This document shows, in pieces, positions 1-6,773 of a stretch of 14,900 bases of DNA. The notes under the pieces are model-generated. The model saw nothing but the letters and a program-made list of their open reading frames with translations, did not search any database and was not told the origin of the DNA. This DNA is from an uncultured Muribaculaceae bacterium. Its GTDB lineage: Bacteria; Bacteroidota; Bacteroidia; Bacteroidales; Muribaculaceae. The stretch covers positions 1 to 14,900 of the forward strand of contig CAMWUM010000016.1 of NCBI GenBank assembly GCA_947177435.1, written 5' to 3'. The stretch's first letter is position 1. Every line of letters starts with the position of its first letter. Both the position numbers and the translations under genes were made by a program.

Positions 1-2007
1 GGTGCCGGCAGCGACGCTCTCAACGCCGAAGCGCTGATAGAAGCTTACGGTCATCTCGCCGAAGAGGCCGGTGAAGTTGCGCAGGTCGTTGCCGTCCTCG
101 TCCTTGGCGGCGTCGGCAGCGGGGGTTGCGGCCTCAAAGACCACGCCGGGGAGGTATACGTAAACGTTCTGGTTGGCGGCTACGAGGCTGGTGGCAGCCT
201 CCTCGGGGTCGATTTCGATGGGCGAGGGGAGCATTCCGCCGTCAGCAGCTGCGAGAGTGGCGTCATCGGGCACGATTTCGATGAGGTTGCTGTAAATGCT
301 GATGGCACCCTTCCAGCCTTTGGCGATCACCTGTGCGGCGCTCAGGCCGAGGTCCTTCTTGTATACGAGGCCGTAGGCGGCGCCGTCGTAAACATAGACG
401 TACGGACCGTTGGCGTAGATGACGGTAAGGTCAACGTCCATAGTGATGAGTTCCTTGTTCTTGAGGCTGCCAAGCTGCGAAAGCGAGGTGACGCTGGTGC
501 GCTGCTCCACCGGGGGCACGTCGCCGCCTTCGGTGTCCTTCTCGTACTTGTAGAATACGGGATAGGTGCCGCGCACGTCGGGATAAGCGCCGAAGCTGGT
601 ATAGGTGGCGTCATACTGGAGGGTCTTCTTGGTGGTGACGTTGGTTACGACGAACTCGCCCTCGGCGTTAACCTCGACGGTCCAGAGATAGCCGTCAGTG
701 CCGGCGTCGGCCGAAACGTTGAACGAGTTGTAGTCGCCTGTCATATAGAGGTAACGGCCATAGCAGTCCTTGATGTTGTAGCCGCCGTCGACAGCCACGA
801 AGTCAAAGCCTGCGGTCTTCTCTACGGTCACCTTGTCGCCGTCAACCTGCGGGGTGAGCACGTTGAGGTAGCCGTAAGTCTTGGTCTCGTCGATGGCCTT
901 GGCAGCCTTGCCACTGGCCACCATGGCGTAGTTGCCGGCAGCCATGACAGACACCTTGCCGTAGATGGCGCCCTCGATGGGATCGGGATCAACCGGGCCA
1001 GGCACGTCGGTGAAGTTGGTGACGGGGCCGTCGGTGGTGATAGTGACGGAAGTCCAGTCGAACTGGCCGGCCTTGTCAGCGCCGTCAGTACCGTAGGTGG
1101 CCTTGTCGCCGACGGTGAAAGTCACGGCAGCAGCCGAGCCATTCCATACGAGCGGGTTTACGCCCTGCTCGGCGATGGCGCCGGGGGTAGCGGCGATTTC
1201 AGCCTGGCGCTTGAGGCCCTGGGCCGAGATGTTGAAGGTGATGCTGGTGATGTTGGCGCCGTTGGCCTGAATCAGCAGGGTGTTCTTGGCGTAGGTGCGC
1301 ACTTCCTTGAAGTTCTTGTTGTAGGTGGGCTCTGTGGTGCCTTCGTTCTTGAGGGCAGTGAAAGCGAAGCCGCCGTTGTAGACGCAATTGTTGGTGTAGG
1401 TCTTGAACTCAGCATTTGCTGCAGGATTGCCAAAGAGCGCGTCGGCCGAGATGGTGTAGGTGTTGTCGACGGGGTCGTCGGGGGTAGGAGTCTCGGTGAA
1501 GCCGCTGACAGGGCCATCGGTGTCGATGGTGACGGTTGACCATACGAACTGACCGGCCTTGGAGGCGCCGTCAGTGCCGTAGGTGGCCTTGTCGCCGACG
1601 GTGAAGGTCACGCTGGCTGCCGAGCCATTCCATACGAGCGGGTTGGCGCCCTGCTCTGCGATTGTGCCGGCGCTGGGGGTAACGTCAGTCAGACGCTTGA
1701 GGCCCTGCTCAGAGATAGTGAAGGAGATTTTGGTGATGTTGGCGCCGTTGGCCTGAATCATAAGGGTGTTCTTGGCGTAGGTGCGCACTTCGCCGTTAGA
1801 GGCGTAGGTGGGCTCGGTCGAACCGCCATTCTTAAGGGCGGTGAAGGCGAATCCGCCATTGAAGACGCAGCTGTTCTCGTATGCGTTAAACTTGACATAA
1901 TCCGCGGCGTTGCCAAACAGCTCGGCAGCCGAGATTGTGTAGGTTTCGGCGCTGGCGCCCAGGCAGATGCCCAGCACAGCGGCCAGTGTGAGTAAAAGTT
2001 TTTTCAT
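1..2007 (-). CDS. Secreted repeat protein, partial (C-terminus off the left edge)
   Basis: An uninterrupted minus-strand frame of 669 codons begins with ATG at 2007 and is still open at base 1. Residues 1-20 form a signal peptide (MKKLLL, hydrophobic core, ASA cleavage site before E21), so the product is exported. Two tandem domains of about 161 residues follow, roughly 21-181 and 182-342. They share blocks such as NGGFAFTALKN, EVRTYAKNTL, IQANGANIT, NPLVWNGSAA and GDKATYGTDGA, and each ends in TDGPV and a Pro/Asp-rich linker. A Tyr/Gly-rich beta domain spans about 347-490 (NIKDCYGRYLYM, TTKKTLQYD). From about 503 a domain resembles the OB-fold-like modules of Bacteroidetes surface proteins (ELITMDVDLTVIY, GPYVYVYDG). 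I do not recognise a catalytic motif; a role in surface binding or adhesion is inference. The missing C-terminus may carry a sorting tail. Confidence 0.85.
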   Translation of the reverse strand, partial: MKKLLLTLAAVLGICLGASAETYTISAAELFGNAADYVKFNAYENSCVFNGGFAFTALKNGGSTEPTYASNGEVRTYAKNTLMIQANGANITKISFTISEQGLKRLTDVTPSAGTIAEQGANPLVWNGSAASVTFTVGDKATYGTDGASKAGQFVWSTVTIDTDGPVSGFTETPTPDDPVDNTYTISADALFGNPAANAEFKTYTNNCVYNGGFAFTALKNEGTTEPTYNKNFKEVRTYAKNTLLIQANGANITSITFNISAQGLKRQAEIAATPGAIAEQGVNPLVWNGSAAAVTFTVGDKATYGTDGADKAGQFDWTSVTITTDGPVTNFTDVPGPVDPDPIEGAIYGKVSVMAAGNYAMVASGKAAKAIDETKTYGYLNVLTPQVDGDKVTVEKTAGFDFVAVDGGYNIKDCYGRYLYMTGDYNSFNVSADAGTDGYLWTVEVNAEGEFVVTNVTTKKTLQYDATYTSFGAYPDVRGTYPVFYKYEKDTEGGDVPPVEQRTSVTSLSQLGSLKNKELITMDVDLTVIYANGPYVYVYDGAAYGLVYKKDLGLSAAQVIAKGWKGAISIYSNLIEIVPDDATLAAADGGMLPSPIEIDPEEAATSLVAANQNVYVYLPGVVFEAATPAADAAKDEDGNDLRNFTGLFGEMTVSFYQRFGVESVAAGT

Positions 2008-2037
2008 GTAAAAGAGCGTTAGTTACGTATTATGGCG

Positions 2038-2045
2038 CAAATTTA
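2038..2045 (-). promoter_or_regulatory. Bacteroidetes -7 promoter element for the secreted repeat protein
   Basis: The minus strand reads TAAATTTG, an exact TAnnTTTG match, placed about 30 nt before the ATG at 2007. No convincing -33 TTTG lies at the expected distance, so the call rests on the -7 box and its position. Confidence 0.5.
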
Positions 2046-2124
2046 GTCGTTTTTTACGAAAAATCCTATTGCATTGGCGTTAAATTTTAACGTCCCATCT
2101 CATCAAAAATCAAATTATATTACG

Positions 2125-2132
2125 TAACTTTG
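2125..2132 (+). promoter_or_regulatory. Bacteroidetes -7 promoter element for the sirtuin gene
   Basis: TAACTTTG matches TAnnTTTG and ends 26 nt before the ATG at 2159. The -33 region is unclear. Together with the opposing box at 2038-2045 it makes the 151-bp gap 2008-2158 a divergent promoter region. Confidence 0.5.
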
Positions 2133-2158
2133 TCAATCAATCAAAATCCGCCCTGATT

Positions 2159-2845
2159 ATGAAGAAAAAGCTTGTGTTTTCGACCGGCGCCGGCATGAGC
2201 GCCGAGAGTGGCATCACCACATTTCGCGACACCGGCGGACTGTGGGAAAACTACCCCGTGATGGACGTGGCCAGCGCCGACGGATTCCGCCGCGACCCGG
2301 CCCTGGTGCACCATTTCTACAACGAGCGCCGCAAGGACCTGGTCAAGGCCCAGCCCAACGACGGCCACCGCGCAATCGTCGACCTCGAAAAGGATTATGA
2401 CGTGTACGTAATAACGCAGAACGTCGACGACCTGCACGAACGCGCCGGCTCAAGCCGCGTGCTGCACCTGCACGGCGAACTGATGAAGGTGCGCGCCATC
2501 AATGACGAAAGCCACGTCTACACCCTCAAGCCCGACGCCTTGGAGACCACCCCCGAAACGCGCATCAACGGCGAACTCGTGCGCCCTCACATCGTGTTCT
2601 TCCAAGAGGCCGTGCCCAACTTCGAACCGGCCGTCGACCTCGTGCGCCAGGCCGACGTATTCGTAATCATCGGCACATCGCTGGCCGTATACCCGGCAGC
2701 CGCCCTGCTGCAATACGTCAAGCCGGGCACTCCGATCTACTACATAGACCCGCGCCCGGCTGCTGTGCCTTCTTATGTTACTGTCATCCCCACCGGCGCC
2801 TCCGAAGGCATGCGCCGGCTGGCGAAAATGCTTGCTGAAGATTAG
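2159..2845 (+). CDS. cobB: Sir2-family NAD-dependent protein deacylase (CobB-like)
   Basis: This 228-residue protein has the full sirtuin core. The NAD-binding signature GAGMSAESGI is at residues 10-19 and FRDTGGLW at 22-29. TQNVDDLHERAG is at 86-97, HLHG with the presumed catalytic His105 at 103-106, and GTSLAVYPAAAL in the C-terminal Rossmann part. Y54 and R57 (FYNERR) match the Tyr/Arg pair that lets class III sirtuins such as CobB and SIRT5 bind acidic acyl-lysines, so desuccinylase as well as deacetylase activity is plausible. The protein has no cysteine at all, so the usual zinc ribbon is absent; from memory this is typical of Bacteroidetes homologues. Length is normal for a single-domain bacterial sirtuin. 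The gene is monocistronic, and its stop overlaps the stop of the convergent porin gene by 4 nt. Confidence 0.93.
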   Translation: MKKKLVFSTGAGMSAESGITTFRDTGGLWENYPVMDVASADGFRRDPALVHHFYNERRKDLVKAQPNDGHRAIVDLEKDYDVYVITQNVDDLHERAGSSRVLHLHGELMKVRAINDESHVYTLKPDALETTPETRINGELVRPHIVFFQEAVPNFEPAVDLVRQADVFVIIGTSLAVYPAAALLQYVKPGTPIYYIDPRPAAVPSYVTVIPTGASEGMRRLAKMLAED

Positions 2846-4149
2846 AAGCTGAACTCGGCGGTGAGGCCGGCGCGGTAGGCCACGCGGCTGGTGTGGTCCA
2901 TGTTGGCGCGGTTGCCGACGGTGAACTCTGCGCCCACCACGCAGCGCGGGGTGATGCTGTAGAATACGTTGGCCGTACCGTAGAGGCCGTATTTGTACTG
3001 GTCGCCGTCATAGAGCGAGCGGTGCTTGGGCAGTATGCGCTCCTGGCTGAATATCAGCGTGCTGAACAGGTTGGGACGGAAGTTGTACTGCAGGGCGCCG
3101 TAGTAGCCGAAGCTCATTGGGGCGTACATCTTGCCCAGATCGTCGGCGTATCCGATCAGGTCGTTAGATCCCTTGCTCAGGTCGTTGACAAGGCTGCCGA
3201 TGCCCTTGCCGGTGTTGGCTCCGGCAAATACGGTGAGGGCGGGCAGCGGGCGGGCGCAGCCAGTAAGGTTGACGCCCCAGCCGGTCACGTACTGGTTGCG
3301 GTTGGCCGTCAGGTCGCGGTAACGCATATTTTTGAGTATGCCCGCCAGGCGCACGTGCTGCTTCTGCGTGCCGTACTGGATGAAGGCCGCGATGTTGGGC
3401 ATGTAGGTGGTGCTGAGCGCCGAGTACTGCGATGCGGCAATGTTGTCGGTGGCGTTTTCGATTGATGCGGCCACGCTCCATTTGCCCGGCAACTTATGCA
3501 TCCAACGCAACAGGAAGCGCGATGCATCCACCTCTGAGTTGGGGCCTTCGGTCTCGACTGTCGACGGCTGCGAGGCAGGGTCGGTAAATGTAGACTTGGC
3601 AAGGCCCAGAGTCCAGTCGCCAACGGTGGCGTATGCCTTCTTCAGGGCGAAGTAATGGTTGTTGCCGCTGCCTGTGAACTTGGCTTCGAGGTACACCATA
3701 TAGTTGCCGAAATGCCTGTCGGTGCCAAAGGCGGTGAGGAAGATGGCCGAGTTGCCCATGTTCATCTGCATGCCGTTGGGCGCCAACGGGTTGCTGGCCA
3801 CAGGTATATTGTAGGGAGCGAAGCCGTTGCCATTAACCATGCCGTGCATGTCATAAAAGGCCAGGGCCTGGATCTTGCCGCCGATGCCCATTGCCATCTT
3901 GCCGCCTCGGCTCATAAGCATGAAATACGGCGCACGCGGATCCTGCGCGTGGCGGTACTGGTCGAGGTAGAACGACTCAATCAGATCAGCCTTTTGCACC
4001 GAGTCGAGTTCCTGCTGGCTGTCGCCGAAATAAATGATGTGGTGACTCGACATCAGACGCTGCAGCTGCTCATCCGACGGAGAGGAAGACTGGGCCATGG
4101 CCATGCCGGCAGCCATCATTGCCCCGGCAAATAGAAGAAACGTGCGCAT
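2842..4149 (-). CDS. DcaP-like outer-membrane porin
   Basis: This 435-residue protein starts with a signal peptide (MRTFLLFAGAMMAAGMAMA, cleaved before Q20). It ends in AEFSF, the terminal phenylalanine typical of outer-membrane beta-barrels recognised by BamA. A short Ser/Gln-rich, probably helical segment after the signal peptide (about 20-60) precedes alternating amphipathic strands with aromatic girdles throughout. The pattern GGKMAMGIGGKIQALAFYD near residue 85 and the overall layout resemble the DcaP-like trimeric porin family. Members take up small solutes through the outer membrane; the substrate cannot be read from the sequence. Start chosen at the ATG directly preceding the signal peptide. 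No TAnnTTTG element is evident upstream in 4150-4240, so its promoter is unassigned. Confidence 0.8.
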   Translation of the reverse strand: MRTFLLFAGAMMAAGMAMAQSSSPSDEQLQRLMSSHHIIYFGDSQQELDSVQKADLIESFYLDQYRHAQDPRAPYFMLMSRGGKMAMGIGGKIQALAFYDMHGMVNGNGFAPYNIPVASNPLAPNGMQMNMGNSAIFLTAFGTDRHFGNYMVYLEAKFTGSGNNHYFALKKAYATVGDWTLGLAKSTFTDPASQPSTVETEGPNSEVDASRFLLRWMHKLPGKWSVAASIENATDNIAASQYSALSTTYMPNIAAFIQYGTQKQHVRLAGILKNMRYRDLTANRNQYVTGWGVNLTGCARPLPALTVFAGANTGKGIGSLVNDLSKGSNDLIGYADDLGKMYAPMSFGYYGALQYNFRPNLFSTLIFSQERILPKHRSLYDGDQYKYGLYGTANVFYSITPRCVVGAEFTVGNRANMDHTSRVAYRAGLTAEFSF

Positions 4150-4241
4150 AGTAATCGTGTATTAGATGCTAATGAATGAGTTGAAAGTGTTTAATGAAAT
4201 ATTAACGCTTTTAGCCTTCGTTTTGTTTTTACAATTATTTT

Positions 4242-4273
4242 TATCTTTGTTACCCGAAAAAGCGCTAACTTTG
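4242..4273 (+). promoter_or_regulatory. Two overlapping promoters for the GlmU-like operon
   Basis: Two exact -7 matches lie upstream of the ATG at 4305: TATCTTTG at 4242-4249 and TAACTTTG at 4266-4273. TTTG at 4222-4225 sits 16 nt before the first, and the TTTG of the first box (4246-4249) sits 16 nt before the second. That spacing is slightly shorter than the usual -33/-7 distance. The second box is closest to the gene and is the better candidate. Confidence 0.5.
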
Positions 4274-4304
4274 CGCGGTACGTATATTTTAGATAAAATT
4301 GATT

Positions 4305-5354
4305 ATGAAGACTTACGTTCTGGTTGACGATCCCGAGGTGCGCCCGCACCTGCTTCCCATCACATATTGCCGCCCCATCGCCGAGATTAGGCTGGGCATC
4401 ACCACCATACGCGAAAAGCATGAGCGCCGCCTCGGCGCAAAATGCACATGGCAGACCGTCGAATATCTGCAGGAGAAGTACCCCTGCCGGATCGAGGGCG
4501 AAGCCGAATACATACCCGCCCACGTGCTGCCCGGCATCGGCGAGGTGCGCCACCTGTGGGACATATTCCAACTCAACGGTGCGGCCATAGAGGACGACTT
4601 CAAGCACATCACCGCCGGCCGCAAGTCGCTGCCCGTTAGCCCCACGTGCACGGTTATAGGCGACCCGTCGCGCATTTTCATCGAGGAGGGCGCGTCGGTC
4701 GAGGGCGCCACGCTTAACACCACCAAGGGATGCATCTACGTCGGCCCTCACGCCGAGGTGATGGAGGGCTCGTGCCTGCGCGGCCCCCTGGCCCTGTGCG
4801 AGCATTCGGTCGTCAACATGGGCGCTAAGATATACGGCGACACCACCATCGGCCCCTGGTGCAAGGTGGGCGGCGAGCTCAACAACGTCGTGATGCAGGC
4901 TTACAGCAACAAGGCCCACGACGGATTCCTGGGCAACGCCGTCATAGGCGAGTGGTGCAACCTCGGCGCCGGCTGTGTGGCCTCCAATCTCAAAAATGAC
5001 TACTCGCCCATCAAACTGTGGAACTACCCCGCCCAGCGCTTCATGCCCACAGGCTTGCAGTTCTGCGGCGTGATCATGGGCGACCACACCAAATGCGGCA
5101 TCAACACGATGCTCAACACGGCCACCGTGCTGGGCGTGGGCTGCAACATCCACGGCAGCGGCTTCCCCAGGCCGTTCGTACCGTCGTTCAGCGAGCGCGG
5201 CGGAGCCGGTGCGGGATACAACGACGTGAGCATGACCAAGTTCTTCGAAATCGCCGCGCGCATGATGGCCCGCCGCCACGTCGAACTCACTGAGGTCGAC
5301 AAGCGCATATTCTACGCCATCCGCGACATAGCAGAAAACTACCGATTCCAATAA
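4305..5354 (+). CDS. GlmU-like sugar nucleotidyltransferase/acyltransferase, short form
   Basis: This 349-residue protein belongs to the Bacteroidetes GlmU-related family often annotated as UDP-GlcNAc diphosphorylase/glucosamine-1-phosphate N-acetyltransferase. The N-terminus (MKTYVLVDDP, LLPITYCRPIAEIRLGITTIREK at about 17-39) matches that family's nucleotidyltransferase start. WDIFQLNGAAI follows at about 85-95. From about residue 110 there are hexapeptide turns of a left-handed beta-helix acyltransferase, with the conserved blocks GAKIYGDTTIGP, NKAHDGFLGNAVIGEWCNLGAG, GLQFCGVIMGDHTKCGINTM and GSGFPRPFVPSF. The likely role is cytoplasmic synthesis of UDP-GlcNAc or another nucleotide sugar for the envelope. 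ATG 4305 is preferred to the in-frame TTG at 4299. From memory, relatives are nearer 390 residues; here the stretch before WDIFQLNG is short. The gene ends 1 nt before the next start, so the two are co-transcribed. Confidence 0.85.
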   Translation: MKTYVLVDDPEVRPHLLPITYCRPIAEIRLGITTIREKHERRLGAKCTWQTVEYLQEKYPCRIEGEAEYIPAHVLPGIGEVRHLWDIFQLNGAAIEDDFKHITAGRKSLPVSPTCTVIGDPSRIFIEEGASVEGATLNTTKGCIYVGPHAEVMEGSCLRGPLALCEHSVVNMGAKIYGDTTIGPWCKVGGELNNVVMQAYSNKAHDGFLGNAVIGEWCNLGAGCVASNLKNDYSPIKLWNYPAQRFMPTGLQFCGVIMGDHTKCGINTMLNTATVLGVGCNIHGSGFPRPFVPSFSERGGAGAGYNDVSMTKFFEIAARMMARRHVELTEVDKRIFYAIRDIAENYRFQ

Positions 5355-5355
5355 G

Positions 5356-6024
5356 ATGCGCATCATCAAGTTCTCACCCGAAATACGCGAGGCGGCGCCC
5401 CTGCTGAGGGTGCTCGCCGTAGAGGCCGAAATTGCCAACGGCCCAACCTCACAAGCACTTTGGGACGAAATCGAGGCCCGCGGCGCCTGGCTCCGCGACC
5501 ACTTGCGCATGGACGAGGTCAACAAACTCCCTGGCATCGCCCCCACCCGCCAGGCCTACAAGGCTTGCGGCAAGGAGCCCAACCGCTACCGCCCCAGCGC
5601 CGAGGCCCTTACGCGCCGCATGGTCAAGGGCGCCGACCTGTACCGCACACTCACGGCCATCGACCTCATCAATCTCATCTCACTCATCACGGGCCACTCG
5701 ATCGGCGGATTCGATGCCGACAAAGTCGACGGCGACACGCTCGAGCTCGGTGTGGGCCGCGCAGGTGAACCGTTCCAAGCCATCGGCCGAGGCGAACTCA
5801 ACATCGAACACCTACCCGTATACCGCGACTCCACAGCCGCCATCGGCACTCCCACCAGCGACTGCGAGCGCACCAAACTCACCCCCGACACCACGCGCCT
5901 GCTCATGCTCGTCAACGTCTACGACCCCGACGCCGACATGACTGCCCTCAAAGCCCTCATCTCCGACACCCTCCAGCGCCACTGCTCCGCCACCTCCTCC
6001 TTCGTCGAGTGGCAAATGTGCTGA
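5356..6024 (+). CDS. B3/B4 domain-containing protein (PheRS beta-like tRNA-binding fold)
   Basis: This 222-residue stand-alone protein resembles the B3/B4 domain of phenylalanyl-tRNA synthetase beta subunits. Diagnostic stretches are LPGIAPTRQAYKACGKEPNRYRPSAEAL at about 54-81, then LINLISLITGHSIGGFDADKVDG at about 105-127. In the synthetase the fold forms part of the editing module; free-standing versions are suspected to act on mischarged tRNA or free amino acids, but this is not established. The start codon lies one base after the stop of the GlmU-like gene, which argues for translational coupling. The final residues EWQMC and the TGA stop fall inside the left copy of a 21-bp direct repeat (6008-6028), so the gene's 3' end is the left border of the inserted toxin-antitoxin module. 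The reading frame appears intact. Confidence 0.8.
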   Translation: MRIIKFSPEIREAAPLLRVLAVEAEIANGPTSQALWDEIEARGAWLRDHLRMDEVNKLPGIAPTRQAYKACGKEPNRYRPSAEALTRRMVKGADLYRTLTAIDLINLISLITGHSIGGFDADKVDGDTLELGVGRAGEPFQAIGRGELNIEHLPVYRDSTAAIGTPTSDCERTKLTPDTTRLLMLVNVYDPDADMTALKALISDTLQRHCSATSSFVEWQMC

Positions 6025-6028
6025 GTCA
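6008..6028. repeat. 21-bp direct repeat, left copy (att-like)
   Basis: This copy begins AGTGGCAAATG, ends CTGAGTCA, and is identical over all 21 bases to 6753-6773. It covers the last codons and TGA stop of the B3/B4 gene. The flanking bases differ from those at the right copy on both sides (G/T before, T/G after), so the repeat is exactly 21 bp. Confidence 0.9.
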
Positions 6029-6046
6029 TCGCTAAAAACATCCCTG

Positions 6047-6071
6047 TTGTAATATTTTTTTCGTATATTTG
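6047..6071 (+). promoter_or_regulatory. Promoter of the mntA-hepT operon
   Basis: TATATTTG at 6064-6071 is an exact TAnnTTTG -7 box, ending 19 nt before the ATG at 6091. TTG at 6047-6049 is a possible -33 element, although the spacing (14 nt) is short. The promoter lies inside the inserted segment, so the module carries its own expression signal. Confidence 0.55.
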
Positions 6072-6090
6072 CGTCAGAATTCTTCGTGAT

Positions 6091-6384
6091 ATGTGCACAT
6101 CTAAAGATTGCATCAGCATACTTAAAGACAACATGCCCCGTATTCGGTCAGAATTCGGGGTCACGAGCTTGTGTCTTTTTGGTTCGATGGCGCGAGGCGA
6201 CAACAGAGCAGACAGCGATGTAGACATATTAGTCGATATGCCACCTAAGATTTTTCTGATGAGTGGCCTTAAAGATTTTCTCGAGCAGATACTGCATACC
6301 TCTGTTGATCTTGTTCGCCGCAATCCTCGACTTTCCTCTCGTTTTTTAAATCAAGTATCTTATGACGGGATCAAGTTATTCTGA
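6091..6384 (+). CDS. mntA: MntA-type nucleotidyltransferase antitoxin
   Basis: This 97-residue protein is a minimal nucleotidyltransferase (MNT) domain. It has the exact family signature GSx10DxD: G31-S32 in LFGSMARGDNRADSDVDILVD, then D43 and D45, the metal-binding carboxylates. Its length and position just before a HEPN-domain gene match MntA antitoxins. These neutralise HepT by transferring AMP groups to a tyrosine beside the HEPN active site. The first codons overlap a 10-bp palindrome (6091-6100, ATGTGCACAT), which might be an operator, though that is speculation. The coding sequence overlaps hepT by 23 nt, so translation is probably coupled. AT-rich codon choice contrasts with neighbouring genes and supports horizontal acquisition. 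Confidence 0.88.
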   Translation: MCTSKDCISILKDNMPRIRSEFGVTSLCLFGSMARGDNRADSDVDILVDMPPKIFLMSGLKDFLEQILHTSVDLVRRNPRLSSRFLNQVSYDGIKLF

Positions 6385-6754
6385 ATCAAATATTGTCCAA
6401 GCCCTACAAACGCTTGAATCCGTTGAGGAAACAATTGTACAGTTGATGGACTGGAATAAAGACATCAGCGACGTTGACAGTTACTACTCTTCTCCTCAAG
6501 GCATACAATTATTGGCTGCCAATTGCACATTAATTACAGCTATTGGCGAGGGCATTAATCGCATTAACCGATTTTTGCCCGATTTCTTGCAATCAGAATT
6601 TCCTGAAATTTCATGGCGGGCAATCATTGGCATGCGCAACCACATAGCCCACGGATACTTTGAATTAGATGCCGATTTAATATTCGAAGCAGTTAAGAAT
6701 GATATCCCTCCCCTTCTTAATACCATTCATAAATGCATTGACCGATTAAAGTAG
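6362..6754 (+). CDS. hepT: HepT-like HEPN ribonuclease toxin (DUF86 family)
   Basis: This 130-residue, largely helical protein carries the HEPN motif Rx4HxY as R92-N-H-I-A-H97-G-Y99, preceded by SWRAIIGM at 84-91. In HepT toxins the Arg and His are the RNase catalytic residues, and the Tyr is what the partner MNT protein AMPylates. The gene starts inside the 3' end of mntA (23-nt overlap), the normal order for this type VII system, so the pair is a complete and apparently intact toxin-antitoxin operon. The TAG stop at 6752-6754 uses the first two bases of the right 21-bp repeat copy: the gene's end is set exactly at the insertion boundary. Role by family: tRNA or mRNA cleavage leading to growth arrest, possibly in phage defence or element maintenance. 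Confidence 0.88.
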   Translation: MTGSSYSESNIVQALQTLESVEETIVQLMDWNKDISDVDSYYSSPQGIQLLAANCTLITAIGEGINRINRFLPDFLQSEFPEISWRAIIGMRNHIAHGYFELDADLIFEAVKNDIPPLLNTIHKCIDRLK

Positions 6755-6773
6755 TGGCAAATGTGCTGAGTCA
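6753..6773. repeat. 21-bp direct repeat, right copy (att-like)
   Basis: A perfect copy of 6008-6028. It supplies the last two bases of the hepT stop codon and the whole stop codon of the minus-strand ccsA gene (TCA at 6771-6773). The hepT and ccsA genes therefore converge with about 16 bp between their stops and no hairpin terminator. Confidence 0.9.

Larger units (their letters stand above)
6029..6752. mobile_element. Inserted MntA-HepT module bounded by 21-bp direct repeats
   Basis: The 724 bp between the two repeat copies hold a promoter and two toxin-antitoxin genes, and nothing resembling an integrase or transposase. The segment is visibly AT-richer than the GC-rich genes on both sides. 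With one repeat copy counted, the unit is 745 bp. Collapsing the repeats would leave the B3/B4 and ccsA genes convergent, with their stops one base apart and both intact. I infer integration, or excision-prone insertion, by site-specific or repeat-mediated recombination supplied in trans; no terminal inverted repeats were seen. Confidence 0.65.

Noticed and set aside
4191..5546. 451-codon open frame on the minus strand
   Set aside because: It lies antisense to the GlmU-like gene; its composition (Val/Ala/His/Gly-rich, no domain) is that of a shadow frame in GC-rich coding DNA.
6029..6752. Integron gene cassette
   Set aside because: No attC-like structure or GTTRRRY site at the borders, and a 21-bp duplication is not expected from cassette integration.
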